A DNA stretch of 64,000 bases from an uncultured Acidiferrobacteraceae bacterium (GTDB lineage Bacteria > Pseudomonadota > Gammaproteobacteria > Acidiferrobacterales > SZUA-150), in assembly GCA_913009895.1 (NCBI GenBank), contig CAJVXY010000009.1, positions 1-64,000 on the forward strand, in the 5' to 3' direction. Below the pieces are notes generated by a model, which worked only from the letters and a program-made list of their open reading frames with translations, ran no database searches and had not been told where the DNA came from. The position numbers were made by a program, and so were the translations under genes. The stretch's first letter is position 1. Each line of letters starts with the position of its first letter. Positions 28,081-39,030 of this stretch are shown piece by piece.

Positions 28081-29067
28081 TTATTCTTGCTTGCCTACTG
28101 TAAATCTGGCAATTAACCCACGCTTGTATTTATCAAAGTTTACCTGTTTCCCGTTATAACTCAGCTTAACGCCATCGGCGTTACCAAGGAAAATCTTAAA
28201 GGGGGCAACCCCTTTGACCGTGACAACTCGCCCTTCGTCAATAGTTTTATAGAGCAGCTTCTTGTCATTTGTATCCCGCACATCAACCCAGGAATTTTCT
28301 TCAAAAAATAAAACAATCTCGTCTAAACGTTCGCTCTTGACAGGTACTTCAGTTTTTTTATTATCAGTATCACCTCTTCTTGTAGTCTGATTATTTTCCG
28401 GGGCTGCTTCTTTTTTTGCGTTAGTCTCGACAGCTGGTCGACTGGTTTTAGTGGCGGGAGTTACTGCAGAAATTGTATCTGGCTGTTTCGGTGCCGCTGG
28501 ATATTGTGGTTCTTGTTCTTGTAATGCAGTATCTACTGTATCGCTCCCAACTTCTGAGTCTGGCCCGTCTCCTTCATCAGCTTGCCCTTCCAGTCGAGGA
28601 CCGAATAAATCTTCAGAAGCTTGTTCAGCAATTGTCACAGTAGTTTCTGCCTGCCCTGAAACTTTCTCGCTATAACCCTGCGTGCCAATCCAGATACCAA
28701 CAATCACTATCACCAAAACAACAATCCCGAAGATTGTGTACATTACTTTCGTGTCATTTGATGCGATTAACTTTTGTTGATTGACGGCTACTGTTTCAAT
28801 GGTATCATTTTTTTTAGGCTTCACCCTTTCTATATATGATTCAATTAGCGGAGCATGATCCAGCTCCAGTAATTTTGCATAATTTTTTATGTAACCTTTT
28901 ACATAAGTAGCTTCAGGCAATGATTCATAATCATTTTCCTCGAGTGATTGAACTTGAACAGCAGATAAGTGTAAGCGTGCGGCCACTTCATCCACCGCAA
29001 AGCCTTTTTCCTGCCTGGCCCTTGCTAATGACAAGCCTGGTTCTTTATTGTCAACTTCTTCTGTCAT
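28081..29067 (-). CDS. rodZ: Cytoskeletal shape protein RodZ
   Basis: 328 residues from the second ATG (29067), which has AAGGAA about 8 bases upstream; the ATG at 29088 would add 7. Domains: an N-terminal Xre-like helix-turn-helix ([35 protein letters not shown]) that binds MreB in known RodZ, one membrane helix ([21 protein letters not shown]), a low-complexity Pro/Glu-rich linker, and a C-terminal periplasmic DUF4115 beta domain. It controls rod shape. Confidence 0.95.
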   Translation of the reverse strand: MTEEVDNKEPGLSLARARQEKGFAVDEVAARLHLSAVQVQSLEENDYESLPEATYVKGYIKNYAKLLELDHAPLIESYIERVKPKKNDTIETVAVNQQKLIASNDTKVMYTIFGIVVLVIVIVGIWIGTQGYSEKVSGQAETTVTIAEQASEDLFGPRLEGQADEGDGPDSEVGSDTVDTALQEQEPQYPAAPKQPDTISAVTPATKTSRPAVETNAKKEAAPENNQTTRRGDTDNKKTEVPVKSERLDEIVLFFEENSWVDVRDTNDKKLLYKTIDEGRVVTVKGVAPFKIFLGNADGVKLSYNGKQVNFDKYKRGLIARFTVGKQE

Positions 29068-29100
29068 AGAATTTTCCTTATGATCCATATTTTACAAGTA

Positions 29101-29877
29101 TTAACGAATTAATTTAGCTTCCTTTGAATCTGGAAATTTTCCTTTTAGTCGTATTTTATAACTTGCATGGGCATCACCACCGCCCAACTTCTCTTCAACT
29201 TTTACTGCAATGTACAATATCTCCGGTGTATCTTTTCCGACTTCAAAATATCTCTGCAAAAAAGCCCTGGTTGTTAAGTATTTCTTTTGTTCAAAACTAA
29301 TTTTTGCCATCGCACTTAGTGCTTTTGGCAAGTTACGGTTTTCCTTCAATGCAGCACGAAAGAATTTCGCAGCATTTTTTGTATCATGCTTTTTCATGAG
29401 ACACAGGCCGGCATTCAAATTTGCCTGTGCTGGCGTTTCATACATAGGATTTTTCAGGGCAAGCTGAAAACGCTCAACGGCATCGTCCAGTTTTCCCTGC
29501 TGGCAAAGAAGTACGCCCAGGTTATTCTGGGCACTGGAATCTTTGGGGTCAATGTCTGTGGCTTTTGTTAGAAATTCCACTGCCTTATCTGTTTCATTCA
29601 GTTTCCACATTAACAGGCCCATGGCATTATTGGCGCTCGCGCTGTCCGGATCAAGTTCAAGTGCAATATCAAGTCGTTCCTTGGCGTAACCCCACTTTTT
29701 TCTGCTCATATATTCAATGCCCAGTTGAATATTGGTATCTATCTGTTTTTCCAGTTTTTTGTCACGAGCTTTTTGTTCCTGTGTGGTCGTGCAACCAGCC
29801 AGGGTGAATACAATCAAGATAATTGAGAGCGTAAACAATCTTAAGGATAATCCAGAAAGTTTTTCTGAAATATTCAT
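29101..29877 (-). CDS. pilW: Type IV pilus biogenesis/stability lipoprotein PilW (PilF)
   Basis: 258 residues. Signal peptide with lipobox LAGC (Cys29). Six-repeat-like TPR solenoid: [51 protein letters not shown] and following. Outer-membrane pilotin for PilQ secretin assembly. It overlaps rlmN by 4 bp (ATGA), the usual rlmN-pilW pair. Confidence 0.94.
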   Translation of the reverse strand: MNISEKLSGLSLRLFTLSIILIVFTLAGCTTTQEQKARDKKLEKQIDTNIQLGIEYMSRKKWGYAKERLDIALELDPDSASANNAMGLLMWKLNETDKAVEFLTKATDIDPKDSSAQNNLGVLLCQQGKLDDAVERFQLALKNPMYETPAQANLNAGLCLMKKHDTKNAAKFFRAALKENRNLPKALSAMAKISFEQKKYLTTRAFLQRYFEVGKDTPEILYIAVKVEEKLGGGDAHASYKIRLKGKFPDSKEAKLIR

Positions 29878-31001
29878 GATTGATTTACTGCTGCTGTTGC
29901 ATAGGTTTTTGATCGGCGTGTGCGATCAACAATGCTACCGGCTAATTGACCACAGGCCGCATTAATATCATCACCTCTTGTTTTTCTGGTTACGGTAATA
30001 ATGCCGGCCTGCATTAGTATCTCCCGAAAATTATTTATAGCATCCATGCCCGATCGTTCAAACCCGGAATCATCGAATGCGTTAAAAGGTATAAGATTAA
30101 CTTTTGCTGGAACGCCCGATAAAATTTTTATTAATTGCCGGGCATGTTTTTCATTATCGTTAATCCCTTTTAACATGACATATTCCATGGTCACCCTTCT
30201 CCGAGGTTCGCCTGCAACATATCTTTTGCAGGCATCCATGAGGTCTTTTATGGGGTACTTTTTATTCAATGGAACAAGCTGGTCACGCAACTTGTCATTT
30301 GGTGCATGTAATGAGACGGCCAGGCTCACGGGATTAGTCTCCTTTAGCTTATCGATCATTGGTATTACGCCAGATGTGCTCAAGGTGACTCTCCTTTTAG
30401 AAAGGCCATAACCAAGGTCGTCCTGCATAATATCCATTGCCTGGTTAACATTATCAAAATTTAACAGGGGTTCGCCCATACCCATCATCACAACATTCGT
30501 GATGATTCGGTCATTATTATTTCCGTCCTGATTACCAGTCAACTTTCGAAGTACCTGGTTAGCAACATATAGCTGGCCAATAATTTCATGGACTTCCAGG
30601 TTTCGGTTAAAGCCCTGCCTGGCTGTTGCACAAAAAGTGCAATTTAAAACACAACCAGCCTGGGATGATATGCATAAGGTACCGCGATCATCTTCAGGGA
30701 TAAATACTGTTTCGATAGAATTGCCATCTTCAAGGCGAAGCAACCATTTGTATGTGCCATCATCTGAAATTTCTTGTGATGCGATTTCCGGTGCCTTGAT
30801 ACAGGCTTGCGATATTAGCTGCGCACGTAACACTTTTGAGATATCCGTCATTTCGCCAAAATCACAAAAACCGTGCTGATGTATCCACTTGAATACCTGG
30901 CGACCACGAAAGGCTTTTTGACCCAGGCCCTCAAAATACGCCTGGATACCCGCGAGATTCAAATTAAGGAGATTTTGTTGCAATGGTGTACTCATGCTCA
31001 A
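29874..31001 (-). CDS. rlmN: 23S rRNA (A2503-C2) / tRNA (A37-C2) methyltransferase RlmN
   Basis: 375 residues. Radical SAM cluster motif CTFCATA within [32 protein letters not shown] and a C-terminal AACGQLAG (methyl-carrier Cys) are present. It methylates A2503 of 23S rRNA and A37 of some tRNAs, affecting translation fidelity. It requires an iron-sulfur cluster, consistent with the adjacent ISC operon. Confidence 0.97.
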   Translation of the reverse strand: MSMSTPLQQNLLNLNLAGIQAYFEGLGQKAFRGRQVFKWIHQHGFCDFGEMTDISKVLRAQLISQACIKAPEIASQEISDDGTYKWLLRLEDGNSIETVFIPEDDRGTLCISSQAGCVLNCTFCATARQGFNRNLEVHEIIGQLYVANQVLRKLTGNQDGNNNDRIITNVVMMGMGEPLLNFDNVNQAMDIMQDDLGYGLSKRRVTLSTSGVIPMIDKLKETNPVSLAVSLHAPNDKLRDQLVPLNKKYPIKDLMDACKRYVAGEPRRRVTMEYVMLKGINDNEKHARQLIKILSGVPAKVNLIPFNAFDDSGFERSGMDAINNFREILMQAGIITVTRKTRGDDINAACGQLAGSIVDRTRRSKTYATAAVNQS

Positions 31002-31257
31002 GTGTAATAATAACAGTATATAATGAAATTTAAGCTAATCTTATACTTAAAGTATAAGCTGTAACTACATGTTTATATTAATTATTCTTAAATTACTGAT
31101 ATTCCTGCCAGTCTGAAAATCAGCCTGAAAATTGGCGCTAGTGTAGCGGTTGGAGGCAGTTTAAACAATGAGTTAGGTGGCTAGCAGTAGACCGACAGTC
31201 TGCTTTTTAACAGGCAGGTTTAACCTGGTATATCGGGCATATTTATATAATCTTTGG
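31002..31257. other. Non-coding gap between rlmN and iscX
   Basis: 256 bases with no gene seen. In many relatives ndk lies here; it is absent. The sequence is AT-rich, and the likely rlmN promoter is within it, but no clear -35/-10 pair or terminator could be fixed. Confidence 0.5.
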
Positions 31258-31458
31258 CTAATCTTTTGCTTCTTCAATCCAGGCCATTTGAATAGCCTCC
31301 AGAATTTTTTCACCAGAGTGCTCAGGATCATCATCAAAGTCGTCCAGGGCTAAAACCCATTCCCGTAAATCAGTAAACAGGACTGTTGTCGGGTCTACTT
31401 CTGGTTTCGCTTCAATTAAGGAAATGGCTATCTCCAGACTATCCGTCCATTTAAGCAT
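31258..31458 (-). CDS. iscX: Fe-S assembly protein IscX
   Basis: 66 residues, acidic, with the family pattern LKWTDSLEIAISLIEAKPEVDP, LREWVLALDDFDDDP and AIQMAWIEEAKD. It binds IscS and iron as a regulator of cluster assembly. Last gene of the isc run, 23 bp after fdx. Confidence 0.96.
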   Translation of the reverse strand: MLKWTDSLEIAISLIEAKPEVDPTTVLFTDLREWVLALDDFDDDPEHSGEKILEAIQMAWIEEAKD

Positions 31459-31481
31459 GGGTGCGCTCCTTGATTTTAATG

Positions 31482-31820
31482 TCAGTGGGTCTCAGAGACC
31501 TGGTTGATTGTGTATTTTGGAATCTCGACTATCAAATCTTCCTGGTCCACCGTAGCCTGACAACTCAAGCGGGATTCTGCTTCCAGTCCCCACGCCTTAT
31601 CGAGCAAGTCTTCTTCGACTTCCTCGGCATCCGCCATGCTATCAAATCCTTGCCTGATAATCACATGACAAGTGGTACAGGCACATGCCTTCTCACAGGC
31701 ATGCTCAATTTCAATGCCGGCTTCAAGCGCAGCGTCGCATATGGTTGTGCCGGGTTTTACCTCAATGGTTTTTCCCTCCGGGCAAATTTCTTCATGGGGT
31801 AAAAAAGTTAATTTCGGCAT
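31482..31820 (-). CDS. fdx: ISC [2Fe-2S] ferredoxin
   Basis: 112 residues from MPKLTFLPHEE (31820), 4 bp after hscA; an ATG at 31883 lies within hscA and is unlikely. Cluster ligands are in CEKACACTTCHV and LSCQ. It supplies electrons to IscU-based cluster assembly. Confidence 0.96.
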   Translation of the reverse strand: MPKLTFLPHEEICPEGKTIEVKPGTTICDAALEAGIEIEHACEKACACTTCHVIIRQGFDSMADAEEVEEDLLDKAWGLEAESRLSCQATVDQEDLIVEIPKYTINQVSETH

Positions 31821-31824
31821 ATTG

Positions 31825-33708
31825 CTAATCAGGCTCTTTGGTAAACTCGTTAATATTGTGACCGGATAATGCGCGCGAAACACCCAGATCCATTCTCATA
31901 GCAGCAAATTCCTGGGTGGTTTTATCCAGCCTCTCAATCGCCAGCTTAATCGCATTTCGATCAGTATTTTTACTGACGTCGCTAAGTGTTTTCAGGCGAT
32001 CATTGATCTCGGAAATTGTACGCTCATCAAGAAGCGCTTCACCATCCTGGGCAAGCGCGGCCGTAACTGCCTCAAACAACCTGTCTGCCTCTACCTGCTG
32101 TTCGCGCAAGGCACGGGCAGCCATATCATCGCCAGCATGTGCCATGGAGTCTTTCAGCATGGATTCAATCTCGCCATCTGTCAGACCGTAGGAGGGAATA
32201 ACCTCAACCCTGGTTTCGATTCCGCTCGTTAACTCGGTTGCACTTACATTTAATAATCCATCCGCATCAACCTGAAAAGTTACCCTGATACGCGCTGCAC
32301 CCGCCACCAGGGGGGGAATTCCTTTTAAGTCAAATTTTGCCAAAGACCTGCAATCGGCAACCATTTCTCGCTCGCCCTGCAATACATGAATAGACATTGC
32401 AGTTTGTCCATCTTTAAAAGTGGTAAACTCCTGGGCCTTTGCAACCGGGATGGTAGCGTTTCTGGGTATAATTTTTTCAACCATGCCACCCATTATTTCA
32501 AGGCCCAGTGACAAGGGAGTTACATCAAGCAGGAGTACATCGTTGTTTTTATTGCCCGCCAGCATATCGGCCTGTAATGCTGCGCCTATAGCAACAACTT
32601 TATCAGGATCAATATCTGTCAGGGGTGCTTGTCCAAAAAATTCTGATACCAGGTTTCTGACAATCTGCATGCGAGTGGGGCCGCCGACCATTACAATACC
32701 ATCTATATCATCTTTTTTAATTCTGGCATCGCGCATGGCCCGTTTACAGGGTTTAAGACTTTTTTCTACGATCGGTGCCACGAGCACCTGCATTTTTTCC
32801 CTGGTTAATTGTCCTGACCATACTTCACCATTCGTCAACAACAATTTTATATCTGTTTTTTCATTTGTCAGCAGATTTTCTTTTATATTTCTTGCCTGCA
32901 TAAGTGCGTTTCGTTTGAATACCGGGTCATCAGTATTTTTTTCCCCGCACTCTGCCATGAGGTAATCAACAATAACATGATCCATGTCATCACCGCCCAA
33001 TGCGGCATCGCCAGCCGTTGCCAGCACCTCGAATATTCCCTTGTTTAGTCTAAGAATTGATACATCCATTGTGCCACCGCCGAGATCATAAATGACAAAT
33101 GTTCCATTCGCCTGTTTGTCCAGGCCATAGGCAACAGCTGCTGCAGTAGGCTCATTAATTAAACGCAAAATCTTAAGCCCGGCCAGCCTGGCTGCATCTT
33201 TTGTAGCCTGTCTCTGGGCGTCATCAAAATAAGCTGGCACGGTTATCACCGCGCCAAAAAGTTCACCGCCCAGTGTTTTTTCGGCACGGTCGCGTAATGA
33301 CTTGAGAATATCCGAAGAAATTTCTATTGCACTTTTTGAACCTGCAGCGGTTTTAATTCTTGGTACGCTGGTATCTGTATCAACAATTTTATTGCTTGAC
33401 CTGTTGACCACGGAACTGATCTCGGAAAATGACCTGCCCATCATTCTCTTGACAGAGGAGATTGTGTTCACGGGATCCGTTTGCCCCGCCAGTAATGCAT
33501 CGTTACCCACTGTACTGTTTTCCTTGTCGGTATAATGGACAACGGATGGCAATAGATGGTGGCCATTTGCATCAGGCATGGTATCTGCAATACCACTACG
33601 TACTGATGCCACCAGGGAATTAGTGGTACCCAGATCAATCCCTATCGCCAGACGATGCTCGTTTGGCGATGTGGATTTTCCCGGTTCACTAATTTGGAGT
33701 AATGCCAT
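31825..33708 (-). CDS. hscA: Fe-S chaperone HscA
   Basis: 627 residues (E. coli 616). Hsp70 ATPase: [36 protein letters not shown]. The substrate domain binds the IscU LPPVK loop, which is present in the IscU here. It is activated by HscB, encoded next to it. Confidence 0.98.
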   Translation of the reverse strand: MALLQISEPGKSTSPNEHRLAIGIDLGTTNSLVASVRSGIADTMPDANGHHLLPSVVHYTDKENSTVGNDALLAGQTDPVNTISSVKRMMGRSFSEISSVVNRSSNKIVDTDTSVPRIKTAAGSKSAIEISSDILKSLRDRAEKTLGGELFGAVITVPAYFDDAQRQATKDAARLAGLKILRLINEPTAAAVAYGLDKQANGTFVIYDLGGGTMDVSILRLNKGIFEVLATAGDAALGGDDMDHVIVDYLMAECGEKNTDDPVFKRNALMQARNIKENLLTNEKTDIKLLLTNGEVWSGQLTREKMQVLVAPIVEKSLKPCKRAMRDARIKKDDIDGIVMVGGPTRMQIVRNLVSEFFGQAPLTDIDPDKVVAIGAALQADMLAGNKNNDVLLLDVTPLSLGLEIMGGMVEKIIPRNATIPVAKAQEFTTFKDGQTAMSIHVLQGEREMVADCRSLAKFDLKGIPPLVAGAARIRVTFQVDADGLLNVSATELTSGIETRVEVIPSYGLTDGEIESMLKDSMAHAGDDMAARALREQQVEADRLFEAVTAALAQDGEALLDERTISEINDRLKTLSDVSKNTDRNAIKLAIERLDKTTQEFAAMRMDLGVSRALSGHNINEFTKEPD

Positions 33709-33773
33709 GTGTTAATCTGAGGCCTGTATATATGTAGTCAGGCGGGTGAAGTCAGTTCAAAATAATTTCAATA

Positions 33774-34313
33774 TTACAGAAAGTCATCGTCAAGCTCTTC
33801 GAGCTGAGTTGCCATTTTTTCAAAAAATTGTAATTCCCTGATCAGGTTCCTGGCGTGAATAAGTGACTCATCAGTAACCGTTTTAAAGCATTTTTGCAAT
33901 TCATTAATTCTTTTTACTTGACCGGATTTAATTGTAAGCGTCAATTCCTGAATTTTTTCTTCCTGATCATTGTTATTTTTCATTTCATCAAGCTGCTCTC
34001 GCAGCTCCATTTGTTCCATGAGAAATGATGCGTCCATTTTTGTATCTGATTCATCATTGACGTTAATATCATTTAACTTCAACATGTAACTGCCACGACT
34101 CAGCGGTTTGATTAATGTCTGGTAAGCCTCATTAATATGTGCGGTTAACTGCATGGCAATTCTCCGTTCTTGCTCAGAGACTGAAACAAAACGATCAGGG
34201 TGAAATTCTTTTTGGAGTTTCCTGAAACGACTTTCCAGATCATCCAGATCTAAATCAAACGAGGCGTCCAGGCTGAATAATTCGAAATAGTTTTTTGTCA
34301 AATCAGACAACAT
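33774..34313 (-). CDS. hscB: J-domain co-chaperone HscB
   Basis: 179 residues. J domain with HPD in FHPDRF and a C-terminal three-helix IscU-binding domain. It delivers IscU to HscA and stimulates its ATPase. Normal length (E. coli 171). Confidence 0.97.
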   Translation of the reverse strand: MLSDLTKNYFELFSLDASFDLDLDDLESRFRKLQKEFHPDRFVSVSEQERRIAMQLTAHINEAYQTLIKPLSRGSYMLKLNDINVNDESDTKMDASFLMEQMELREQLDEMKNNNDQEEKIQELTLTIKSGQVKRINELQKCFKTVTDESLIHARNLIRELQFFEKMATQLEELDDDFL

Positions 34314-34346
34314 AATTAAATCTTTGTCTTGCCAGGTCTTATCAGA

Positions 34347-34670
34347 CTAAATAGTAAAACTTTCGCCGCAGCCGCACTCATCCTTTACGTTGGGATTATT
34401 AAATTTGAATCCTTCGTTCAGACCCTCCCGGGTAAAATCAAGCTCGGTACCATCAATATAAACCATGCTCTTGGGGTCAACCACAATTTTCACGCCATAA
34501 TTCTCGAAGATGTTGTCTTCGTCATTAATTTCATCAACAAACTCGAGCACGTATGCCATGCCCGAGCATCCGGAAGTCCGAACGGCCAGCCGCAAGCCTT
34601 CACCAGAACCTCTCTGTGCCAGGGAATTCTTGATATGCTCAGCAGCTTTTTCAGTTAGTGTTACAGGCAT
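34347..34670 (-). CDS. iscA: Iron-sulfur carrier IscA
   Basis: 107 residues. A-type carrier ligands: SGCSGMAY (first Cys) and ECGCGESF (paired Cys at the C-terminus). It passes clusters or iron to target proteins. It lies between iscU and hscB as in E. coli. Confidence 0.97.
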   Translation of the reverse strand: MPVTLTEKAAEHIKNSLAQRGSGEGLRLAVRTSGCSGMAYVLEFVDEINDEDNIFENYGVKIVVDPKSMVYIDGTELDFTREGLNEGFKFNNPNVKDECGCGESFTI

Positions 34671-34739
34671 GGATTACTCTTTACGTTTAATTTTTGAAAT
34701 AATCTGGAATAGCCAAACAATGATACATCTGGCATTTCC

Positions 34740-35120
34740 TTATTTTTGTTTGCCCTTGTAGTCTTCAATTGCGGCCTTGATTGCATCTTCTGCTAATACT
34801 GAACAATGAATTTTCACAGGTGGTAGCGCCAGCTCTTCTGCAATATCAGTGTTTTTGATTTCAAGCGCCTCATCGATTGATTTGCCTTTAACCCACTCTG
34901 TTACCAAAGAACTTGAAGCAATCGCAGAACCACAGCCATAAGTTTTAAATTTTGCATCTTCGATGACACCCTTATCACTAACCTTGAGCTGTAATTTCAT
35001 CACATCACCACAAGCTGGTGCACCGACCATGCCTGTACCCACGGATGAATCATCTTTATCGAATGTGCCCACGTTGCGGGGGTTTTCGTAATGATCAAGT
35101 ACTTTTTCGCTATATGCCAT
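34740..35120 (-). CDS. iscU: Iron-sulfur cluster scaffold IscU
   Basis: 126 residues from ATG 35120, preceded by GAGG at a good distance; a TTG at 35126 is the alternative. Ligands: GAPACGDVM, YGCGSAIASSS and HCSVLAEDA. The HscA-recognition loop LPPVK is intact. Scaffold on which IscS-derived sulfur and iron assemble. Confidence 0.97.
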   Translation of the reverse strand: MAYSEKVLDHYENPRNVGTFDKDDSSVGTGMVGAPACGDVMKLQLKVSDKGVIEDAKFKTYGCGSAIASSSLVTEWVKGKSIDEALEIKNTDIAEELALPPVKIHCSVLAEDAIKAAIEDYKGKQK

Positions 35121-35188
35121 AATCAAACTACCTCACTGAAAATATATTGGTAAACTGAAACTAGTTAAATAAATTATTTCACAAAAGA

Positions 35189-36403
35189 CTAATGAGCCGC
35201 CCATTGCACGCTGCTTAGATCTATCCCCTCTTTGTACATATCCCACAAAGGAGATAATTCCCTTAATTTGCCAATTTTCCCTTTCACAAGTTCGATTGTG
35301 TAGTCGATTTCTTCCTCGGTCGTAAATCGACCAATCGTAAACCTGATTGAGCTATGGGCAAGTTCATCACTGCGCCCCAACGCTCGTAAAACATACGATG
35401 GCTCCAGGCTGGCGGAGGTACAAGCTGACCCCGACGAAACGGCCACATCTTTCAGGGCCATAATCAGGGATTCACCTTCAACGTAATTAAAGCTGATATT
35501 AAGATTGCCCGGGATGCGATGTTTCATGTCGCCGTTGACATATACTTCCTCGATATCCTGGAGGCCGCGCAGTAACTTGTCGCGCAGCTTGCCAATTCTT
35601 TCGGCCTCTGATGCCATTTCCTCTTTCGCGATTCTAAATGCCTCACCCATACCGACAATCTGGTGAGTGGCCAGGGTACCTGAACGCATGCCTCTTTCGT
35701 GGCCACCGCCATGAATTTGTGCTTCCAGTCTAACCCGTGGCTTGCGCCTGACATATAGTGCGCCGATTCCCTTTGGGCCGTAGATTTTATGTGCAGATAA
35801 TGACAATAAATCTACATTCATCTCATTCACATCAACAGGAATCTTGCCGGCACTTTGCGCGGCATCACAATGTAATAGAATTCCTTTCTCACGAGTCAGT
35901 TTGCCAATTGCTGCCATGTCCTGGATAACACCAATTTCGTTATTAACATGCATGACCGAGATGAGAATTGTTTCTGGTTTTATTGCGGCTTCCAGTACCG
36001 CCAGATCCAGGCGTCCGTCTTCCTGTGGGTCTAAATAAGTAATTTCAAAACCTTCGCGCTCAAGCTGACGACAAGTATCCAGTATGGCCTTGTGTTCGGT
36101 CTTGACCGTAATTAAATGATTGCCTTTCTTTTTGTAAAAGTGTGCCGCACCTTTGAGCGCCAGGTTATCAGATTCAGTTGCGCCAGAAGTCCAGACGATC
36201 TCTTTCGGAGAAGCACCAATGAGTGCAGCCACGTGGGCACGCCCTGCCTCAGCGGCCTCATCGGCCAACCAGCCATATTCATGTGAGCGCGAAGCGGGAT
36301 TACCATAAACCCCTTCTGTCGTAAGGTGCTGGCATAGTTTTTCAGCAACCCGTGGATCACAAGGTGTTGTAGCTGAGTTGTCCATGTAAATCGGTTTTTT
36401 CAT
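35189..36403 (-). CDS. iscS: Cysteine desulfurase IscS
   Basis: 404 residues, identical in length to E. coli IscS. The pyridoxal-phosphate Lys is in [10 protein letters not shown], and the mobile loop Cys in [17 protein letters not shown]. It makes alanine and persulfide sulfur for IscU, tRNA thiolation and other acceptors. Second of two desulfurase genes in the operon. Confidence 0.98.
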   Translation of the reverse strand: MKKPIYMDNSATTPCDPRVAEKLCQHLTTEGVYGNPASRSHEYGWLADEAAEAGRAHVAALIGASPKEIVWTSGATESDNLALKGAAHFYKKKGNHLITVKTEHKAILDTCRQLEREGFEITYLDPQEDGRLDLAVLEAAIKPETILISVMHVNNEIGVIQDMAAIGKLTREKGILLHCDAAQSAGKIPVDVNEMNVDLLSLSAHKIYGPKGIGALYVRRKPRVRLEAQIHGGGHERGMRSGTLATHQIVGMGEAFRIAKEEMASEAERIGKLRDKLLRGLQDIEEVYVNGDMKHRIPGNLNISFNYVEGESLIMALKDVAVSSGSACTSASLEPSYVLRALGRSDELAHSSIRFTIGRFTTEEEIDYTIELVKGKIGKLRELSPLWDMYKEGIDLSSVQWAAH

Positions 36404-36445
36404 AAATGCTTCTTCAATAATAGTGTAAATATTAAAAGTTCAGGT

Positions 36446-37606
36446 TCAGATAGCCACGTTACTTGCGATACTGTTAAAACTGGCAAGCTTCATTTTTAAT
36501 GTCTCGAGAAACGTATCAATTTCATTTTCAGTATTATCTTTTCCCAGGCTCACCCTTAAGGCACGGCGCGCAAGACTTTTATCCATGCCCATCGCGGTTA
36601 AGATTTTGCTTGGTGTGTTATCATGGCTGGAACAGGCCGAACCACTGGCAATCGCAATACCCGCTTTGTCCAACATCATTAACATCGTTTCACCTTCCAC
36701 TGACGCCATTGTAAAACAACTTGTATTGACAAGCCGATCTGTCTTATCGGCAATAATTTCAATACCGGGTATCATCCTTAAACCATTTTCCAGTTTTGTT
36801 CTGAGCGCCAGTAACTTTTCACTTGTTCGCACCAGGCTTTCATGGGCTAACACTGCTGCTGCGCCAAAACCAACTATGGCGGCAACGTTTTCGGTTCCGG
36901 ATCGAAGTCCTGCCTCATGGCCACCGCCGTCCATTTGTGGCTCAATCGCAATCGATTTATCACGAATCAATGCGCCAATGCCCTTAGGACCATGAATTTT
37001 GTGTGCTGACAGGGTCAGCATGTGCACACCCAACGCCGAAAAATTTAATGGCAGTTTACCTGCCGCCTGTACCGCATCCGTGTGAATGGTGACGCCTTTA
37101 TCCTTTAACCCGAGCTGCCCATACAATTCGCTAATCGGTTGAATAACACCGGTTTCATTGTTGGCCAGCATTACCGACACCAAATCACCAGATTTGGCCA
37201 TGTTTAATTTTTCCATGGCCTCGTCACTTAACAAACCATTCTCTGTCACTGGCAACTCAAACCTGGACCAGCCATCGAACCTTGCTTGTTTGTCGGCGGT
37301 ACTTGTTACTGAGGGATGCTCAGTGCTGCCAATAAATAAACGGCCGGACATTACACCGGCCACATATCCCTTGATCGCCAGATTATTTGCCTCGGTACCA
37401 CTGCCCGTAAAAATTACCTGGCTGGGATGCGCCGATACCAAACTTGCGACTTGCTCTCTTGCAGTATCAATAGCAGCTCTTGCAGCCCGCCCCTGTCGAT
37501 GACGACTGGACGGGTTACCAAACTTTTCTCTTAAGTAAGGCAACATGGTTTCAACAACGGTCGAATCCATTTGCGTGGTCGCGTTATTATCCAGGTAAAT
37601 CATCAC
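36446..37606 (-). CDS. Second cysteine desulfurase (NifS/IscS-like)
   Basis: 386 residues, a separate paralogue. PLP Lys in SAHKIHGPKG, and a catalytic loop SGSACSSHDNTPSKIL with the Cys in a shorter NifS-like context. It sits between iscR and iscS, so it is likely under the same IscR control. It may serve a distinct acceptor, for example in sulfur oxidation or tRNA thiolation, or be a backup. GTG 37606 is preceded by GAGG; an ATG follows at 37603. Confidence 0.93.
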   Translation of the reverse strand: MMIYLDNNATTQMDSTVVETMLPYLREKFGNPSSRHRQGRAARAAIDTAREQVASLVSAHPSQVIFTGSGTEANNLAIKGYVAGVMSGRLFIGSTEHPSVTSTADKQARFDGWSRFELPVTENGLLSDEAMEKLNMAKSGDLVSVMLANNETGVIQPISELYGQLGLKDKGVTIHTDAVQAAGKLPLNFSALGVHMLTLSAHKIHGPKGIGALIRDKSIAIEPQMDGGGHEAGLRSGTENVAAIVGFGAAAVLAHESLVRTSEKLLALRTKLENGLRMIPGIEIIADKTDRLVNTSCFTMASVEGETMLMMLDKAGIAIASGSACSSHDNTPSKILTAMGMDKSLARRALRVSLGKDNTENEIDTFLETLKMKLASFNSIASNVAI

Positions 37607-37686
37607 AAGCAGTCCTCAAACCATCCCTAATAATAAACGCATGATGGACTGTATGAAATCAGAAAAAACATTTAGCCTGATCTTTT

Positions 37687-38142
37687 TTAAGCTGAAGCCA
37701 ATTCAGCCCTGAGAGACTGTCGTTTGGCCACTTCCTGAACATTTGGTTGCGACACCAAATCCCCTAAAGTGATATTTGTCAAAAAATCACTAATTCTTTG
37801 ACTAAGATCTTCCCACAATTGGTGTGTCAGGCATTTGGTATCGCCTTCGCAATTTTCTTCGCCGGCGCATTTTCTGATATCGACATTTTCGTTAATGGCA
37901 AAAATAATAGATGCGACGGTAATTTCTTCAGGAACCCTGGCTAAATTATAACCACCGCCGGGCCCACGGACGCTGTCAACCAGTCCATTGCGTCTCAGTT
38001 TGGCAAAGAGTTGTTCAAGGTATGAAAGTGAAATGCCTTGTCTTTTGGCAATCTCCGCCAGCGTGACCGCGCCCTGGTCAAAATGCAGGGCTAAATCCAG
38101 CATTGCGGTTACGGCATATCGCCCTTTAGTTGTCAGTTTCAT
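37687..38142 (-). CDS. iscR: Iron-sulfur regulator IscR
   Basis: 151 residues. Rrf2-family winged helix (ATMDL-like start [38 protein letters not shown]) with three cluster Cys in [18 protein letters not shown] and the fourth ligand His. The [2Fe-2S] form represses the isc operon at type 1 sites, one of which lies upstream. Confidence 0.97.
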   Translation of the reverse strand: MKLTTKGRYAVTAMLDLALHFDQGAVTLAEIAKRQGISLSYLEQLFAKLRRNGLVDSVRGPGGGYNLARVPEEITVASIIFAINENVDIRKCAGEENCEGDTKCLTHQLWEDLSQRISDFLTNITLGDLVSQPNVQEVAKRQSLRAELASA

Positions 38143-38174
38143 CTTGAATCCCTTGGCCAGTTAACACGTTCGAG

Positions 38175-38206
38175 AGTTTACATTCCCGACAATTTTAGTC
38201 AACTAT
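38175..38206 (-). promoter_or_regulatory. iscR promoter with type 1 IscR operator
   Basis: On the minus strand, TTGACT (38202-38197) and TAAACT (38180-38175) form a -35/-10 pair with 16-bp spacing. The 25-bp IscR site at 38182-38206 matches the type 1 consensus ATASYYGACTRWWWYAGTCRRSTAT at 23 of 25 positions and covers the -35. Binding of clustered IscR would block RNA polymerase, giving feedback repression of iscR and the genes after it. Confidence 0.88.
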
Positions 38207-38227
38207 TTCAGCCTCGCGGATATCAGG

Positions 38228-38998
38228 TTAATGCTCGTCTTTTTGTGTTTTTGGGTCTCCCAAATGAGGGAGATCCAGTTCAGGCAAATCAGTCTCGCTG
38301 ATATCAAATCCCTTACTTTTCAATGCTTTACAGATTTTTTCCAATTTATGGTCAGTCGCCTGCATGTGGTCAAGCAGGCAATCGACCGCGTATGCAATGG
38401 GGTCTGGCATATCTGCGCTTTGGCCATAAGCATCAAAGCCTATTTTTTCAGCCATGGCTTTGCGTTTTTCATGTTTTTCCAAATCCCGCTGCACCACTAC
38501 CCTGCCCGGTATACCTACGACTGTGGCGTCCTCCGGTATGTCTTTAACCACCACGGAATTTGAGCCAATACGGGCATTGGCGCCAATAATAATCGGTCCC
38601 AGGACCTTGGCACCGGCACCAACCACAACATTATTGCCAAGGGTGGGATGGCGTTTTTCCTTTTTCCAGGTGGTACCGCCCAGGGTAACCCCATGATAGA
38701 GGGTGACATCGTCGCCAATTTCAGCCGTTTCGCCAATCACAATACCCATGCCATGATCAATGAAAAACCGACGCCCGATGGTCGCACCCGGGTGAATTTC
38801 TATGCCGGTTATCCAGCGCCCGATCTGGGACAACATGCGGGCCAGCCATAACAAACCCATCTGCCACATGAAATGTGAGATTCGGTGCAACGCAATGGCA
38901 TGCAGCCCTGGATAAGCCGTTATTATTTCCAGTCTGGATCGCGCAGCCGGATCCCTGACGGGTACGATTTCTAAATAGTCTTTAAGATCGTGATACAT
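38228..38998 (-). CDS. cysE: Serine O-acetyltransferase
   Basis: 256 residues. Left-handed beta-helix hexapeptide repeats ([43 protein letters not shown]) with catalytic His residues, then VVGIPGRVV. It makes O-acetylserine for cysteine synthesis, the substrate of the desulfurases downstream. Gap to iscR is 85 bp, holding the IscR promoter. Confidence 0.96.
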   Translation of the reverse strand: MYHDLKDYLEIVPVRDPAARSRLEIITAYPGLHAIALHRISHFMWQMGLLWLARMLSQIGRWITGIEIHPGATIGRRFFIDHGMGIVIGETAEIGDDVTLYHGVTLGGTTWKKEKRHPTLGNNVVVGAGAKVLGPIIIGANARIGSNSVVVKDIPEDATVVGIPGRVVVQRDLEKHEKRKAMAEKIGFDAYGQSADMPDPIAYAVDCLLDHMQATDHKLEKICKALKSKGFDISETDLPELDLPHLGDPKTQKDEH

Positions 38999-39030
38999 AA
39001 TGTCATTCTAAAACATTCTTTTGATTTCCA

